Assembly (NCBI GenBank): GCA_035651055.1
Contig: DASRGK010000156.1
Span: 1-6,635, forward strand
DNA: 6,635 bases
Source: JAFKKF01 sp035651055
Lineage (GTDB): Bacteria; Pseudomonadota; Alphaproteobacteria; Rhizobiales; Kaistiaceae
Direction: 5' to 3'
Position numbers and translations under genes: made by a program. The notes under the pieces are model-generated. The model did not search any database. It was not told the origin of the DNA and saw only the letters and a program-made list of their open reading frames with translations. Positions 5,152 to 6,635 of the stretch are shown one piece after another (position 1 is the first letter of the stretch; every line of letters begins with the position of its first letter).

Positions 5152-6192
5152 TTGGCCAAAAAGGCAAGCGGTGGGCCGGCGTCGGCCGGGCGGGGTCAGA
5201 CGGCGAATGACGATATCGGCGAGGAGATGCGCCTCCGCCTGTACCGGACGCAGTTCACGATCCGGCAGGCCGAGCAGCGGGCCTTCGACCTGTTCCTGCA
5301 GAATCTCGTCAAGGGCACCAGCCACCTGTCCCTTGGGCAGGAAGCAGTCGCCGCCGGTTTTGCCGGTGCGATGAATCCTGGCGACCTCACCTTCTGCACC
5401 TATCGCGGACACGCCCACACGCTCGCCCGCGGCGTCAGCGTCGAGAAGATGCTCGGCGAGCTGATGGGGCGCGACAACGGCTTGATGCGGGGCAAGGGCG
5501 GCTCGATGCACCTTACCTCGGTCGAGCATGGCGTGATGGGCTCCTACGCCATCATTGGCGCGCACCTGCCGATCGCCTGCGGCGCCGCCTGGCGGGCGCA
5601 ATACAAGGGTGCCGGCGATGTCTCGGTCTGTTTCTTCGGCGACGGCACCACCAATATCGGCGCGTTCCACGAGGCGCTCAACTTCGCCGTCGTGTGGAAG
5701 CTTCCGGTGATCTTCGTCTGCGAGAACAACCTCTACATGGAGTACACGCCGATTGCCGATGTTACGGCGGTCGCAAGTCCGGCCGGCGATCGCGCGGCGG
5801 CCTACGGGCTTGAGCGTATCGTCATCGATGGCAACGACGCCGATGTCGTCTATCGCACGGCGCAGGAGGCCTACGCCAAGGCGCGCGCCGGAGAGGGGCC
5901 GAGTCTCATCGAGTGCCTCACCTATCGCTATAGCGGCCATTCGCGCGCCGACCCGGCGAAGTACCGGCCGGAGGGTGAGCTCGAACGCTGGAAGGAACGC
6001 GACCCGATCAAGATTTACCGCGAGCGGCTGGCGCAATTCGGCATCGACGAGGGCACGATTGCGGGCATCGAGACGGATGTGCGCGAGGAAGTCGACGAGG
6101 CCACGGAGGCTTGCAAGGCGGCTCCGCCGCCTTCCCCGGACATCCTCACTACCGACGTCTACGCCGACGGAGGCTGGGCGTGGCGGAACTGA
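5152..6192 (+). CDS. Thiamine-diphosphate-dependent 2-oxoacid dehydrogenase E1, alpha subunit (acetoin/pyruvate type)
   Basis: With E1 beta this 346-residue subunit would decarboxylate a 2-oxo acid or cleave acetoin using thiamine diphosphate and pass the acyl group to a lipoyl E2. The cofactor motif is complete: GDG at 163-165, then 26 residues, then NN at 192-193 in CENNLY. YRGHAH (85-89) and GKGGSMH (114-120) contact the cofactor in relatives, and YRYSGHSRADPAKYR (258-272) is the conserved active-site loop with His263. DGTTNIGAFHEALNFA and VCENNLYMEY read more like acetoin dehydrogenase AcoA than housekeeping PdhA; substrate remains open. The start is unusual: TTG 5152, supported by GAGG (5141-5144) seven bases upstream. 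The next in-frame ATG (5227) would trim 25 residues but still keep the domain. The last 13 bases overlap the E1 beta gene. Confidence 0.93.
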   Translation: MAKKASGGPASAGRGQTANDDIGEEMRLRLYRTQFTIRQAEQRAFDLFLQNLVKGTSHLSLGQEAVAAGFAGAMNPGDLTFCTYRGHAHTLARGVSVEKMLGELMGRDNGLMRGKGGSMHLTSVEHGVMGSYAIIGAHLPIACGAAWRAQYKGAGDVSVCFFGDGTTNIGAFHEALNFAVVWKLPVIFVCENNLYMEYTPIADVTAVASPAGDRAAAYGLERIVIDGNDADVVYRTAQEAYAKARAGEGPSLIECLTYRYSGHSRADPAKYRPEGELERWKERDPIKIYRERLAQFGIDEGTIAGIETDVREEVDEATEACKAAPPPSPDILTTDVYADGGWAWRN

Positions 6193-6635
6193 CCTATCGC
6201 GACGCTGTCACGCGCGGCATCGCGCAGGAGATGGAACGCGATCCCGACGTGGTCTTCTTCGGCGAGGATGTCGCCAAGGCCGGCGGCGTCTTCAAGACCA
6301 CGGTCGGCCTTTACGAGCGGTTCGGGCCGCTCCGCGTGCGCGACACGCCGATCTCGGAGCAGGCGATCATGGGGGCGGCGATGGGCGCTGCGATGACCGG
6401 CTTGAAACCGATCGCCGAGATCATGTTTTCGGACTTCTTCGCGGTCTGCTTCGACTTCATCGCCAATGAGTTCCCGAAGAGCCGCTATATGTCGAACGGC
6501 CAGGTGAAGGTGCCGCTGGTCGTGCGCACGGCCAATGGCGGTGCCGCCCGCTTCGGTGCGCAGCACAGCCAGAGTGTCGAGAACTGGTGCATGATGATCC
6601 CCGGCCTGAAGGTGGTGGCGCCGTCTTCGCCCGTC
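6180..6635 (+). CDS. 2-oxoacid dehydrogenase E1, beta subunit (partial, runs off right edge)
   Basis: I translated 152 codons from GTG 6180 to the window end without a stop; the family has about 325 residues, so roughly the N-terminal half is here. MAELTYRDAVTRGIAQEM is the standard start, followed by FFGEDVA (26-32), PISEQAIMGAAMG with Glu60, the thiamine-diphosphate-activating glutamate position, and FGAQHSQS with His129, the conserved active-site histidine. The IMFSDFF and YMSNGQ segments fit acetoin/pyruvate-type beta subunits. There is no N-terminal lipoyl domain, unlike the PdhB of many Rhizobiales, which argues for a separate accessory complex rather than the housekeeping one. GGAGG (6169-6173) lies six bases before the GTG. 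The gene overlaps E1 alpha by 13 bases in another frame, so the two are probably translationally coupled and made in equal amounts. E2 and perhaps E3 genes are expected downstream. Confidence 0.93.
   Translation, partial: MAELTYRDAVTRGIAQEMERDPDVVFFGEDVAKAGGVFKTTVGLYERFGPLRVRDTPISEQAIMGAAMGAAMTGLKPIAEIMFSDFFAVCFDFIANEFPKSRYMSNGQVKVPLVVRTANGGAARFGAQHSQSVENWCMMIPGLKVVAPSSPV

Noticed and set aside
5104..6036. 310-codon minus-strand open frame
   Set aside because: It is the antisense shadow of E1 alpha, which has complete thiamine-diphosphate motifs on the plus strand.
1..6635. CRISPR array, toxin-antitoxin pair, phage genes or defence system
   Set aside because: I found no regularly spaced repeats beyond the two IS copies, and no small paired genes or phage or defence motifs on either strand.

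Overview
No species can be named from this window. The GC-rich sequence and the protein flavour (alphaproteobacterial M48 lipoprotein, NhaA, a secreted TPR plus ClpP-fold protein, promoter-like CTTGNN elements) suggest an alphaproteobacterium, most likely of the Rhizobiales/Hyphomicrobiales. That placement is inference from gene content, not from a marker gene.

Layout. Bases 1-1173 (minus) hold most of an envelope lipoprotein zinc metalloprotease of family M48, cut off at its C-terminal end by the left edge. A 226-bp divergent spacer with a conspicuous hairpin separates it from nhaA (1400-2572, plus), a complete Na+/H+ antiporter. nhaA converges on a minus-strand gene (2644-3762) for a secreted protein with three TPR-like repeats followed by a ClpP/crotonase-fold domain. 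Next comes a tRNA-Arg with anticodon CCT (3965-4041, plus). Ten bases beyond its CCA begins what looks like one end of an IS481-family insertion sequence; only that end and the last ~58 codons of its transposase survive. A short-chain dehydrogenase/reductase (SDR) gene (about 4277-5017, plus) starts directly behind the remnant. After a spacer carrying an 11-bp perfect inverted repeat come two overlapping genes for the E1 alpha and E1 beta subunits of an acetoin/pyruvate-type 2-oxoacid dehydrogenase (5152-6192 and 6180 to the right edge, plus).

How it fits together. The left half looks like ordinary chromosomal envelope and ion-homeostasis genes, all apparently single transcription units. The tRNA followed by an IS scar is a plausible border between this backbone and an accessory metabolic block (SDR plus E1 alpha/beta, with E2/E3 expected past the right edge). 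The E1 genes are translationally coupled; whether the SDR belongs to the same pathway is open.

I see no clearly new multi-gene system. The points most worth a second look are the TPR/ClpP-fold secreted protein with a non-canonical catalytic set, the hairpin abutting the nhaA start, the tRNA/IS481 scar, and the inverted repeat before the E1 operon.
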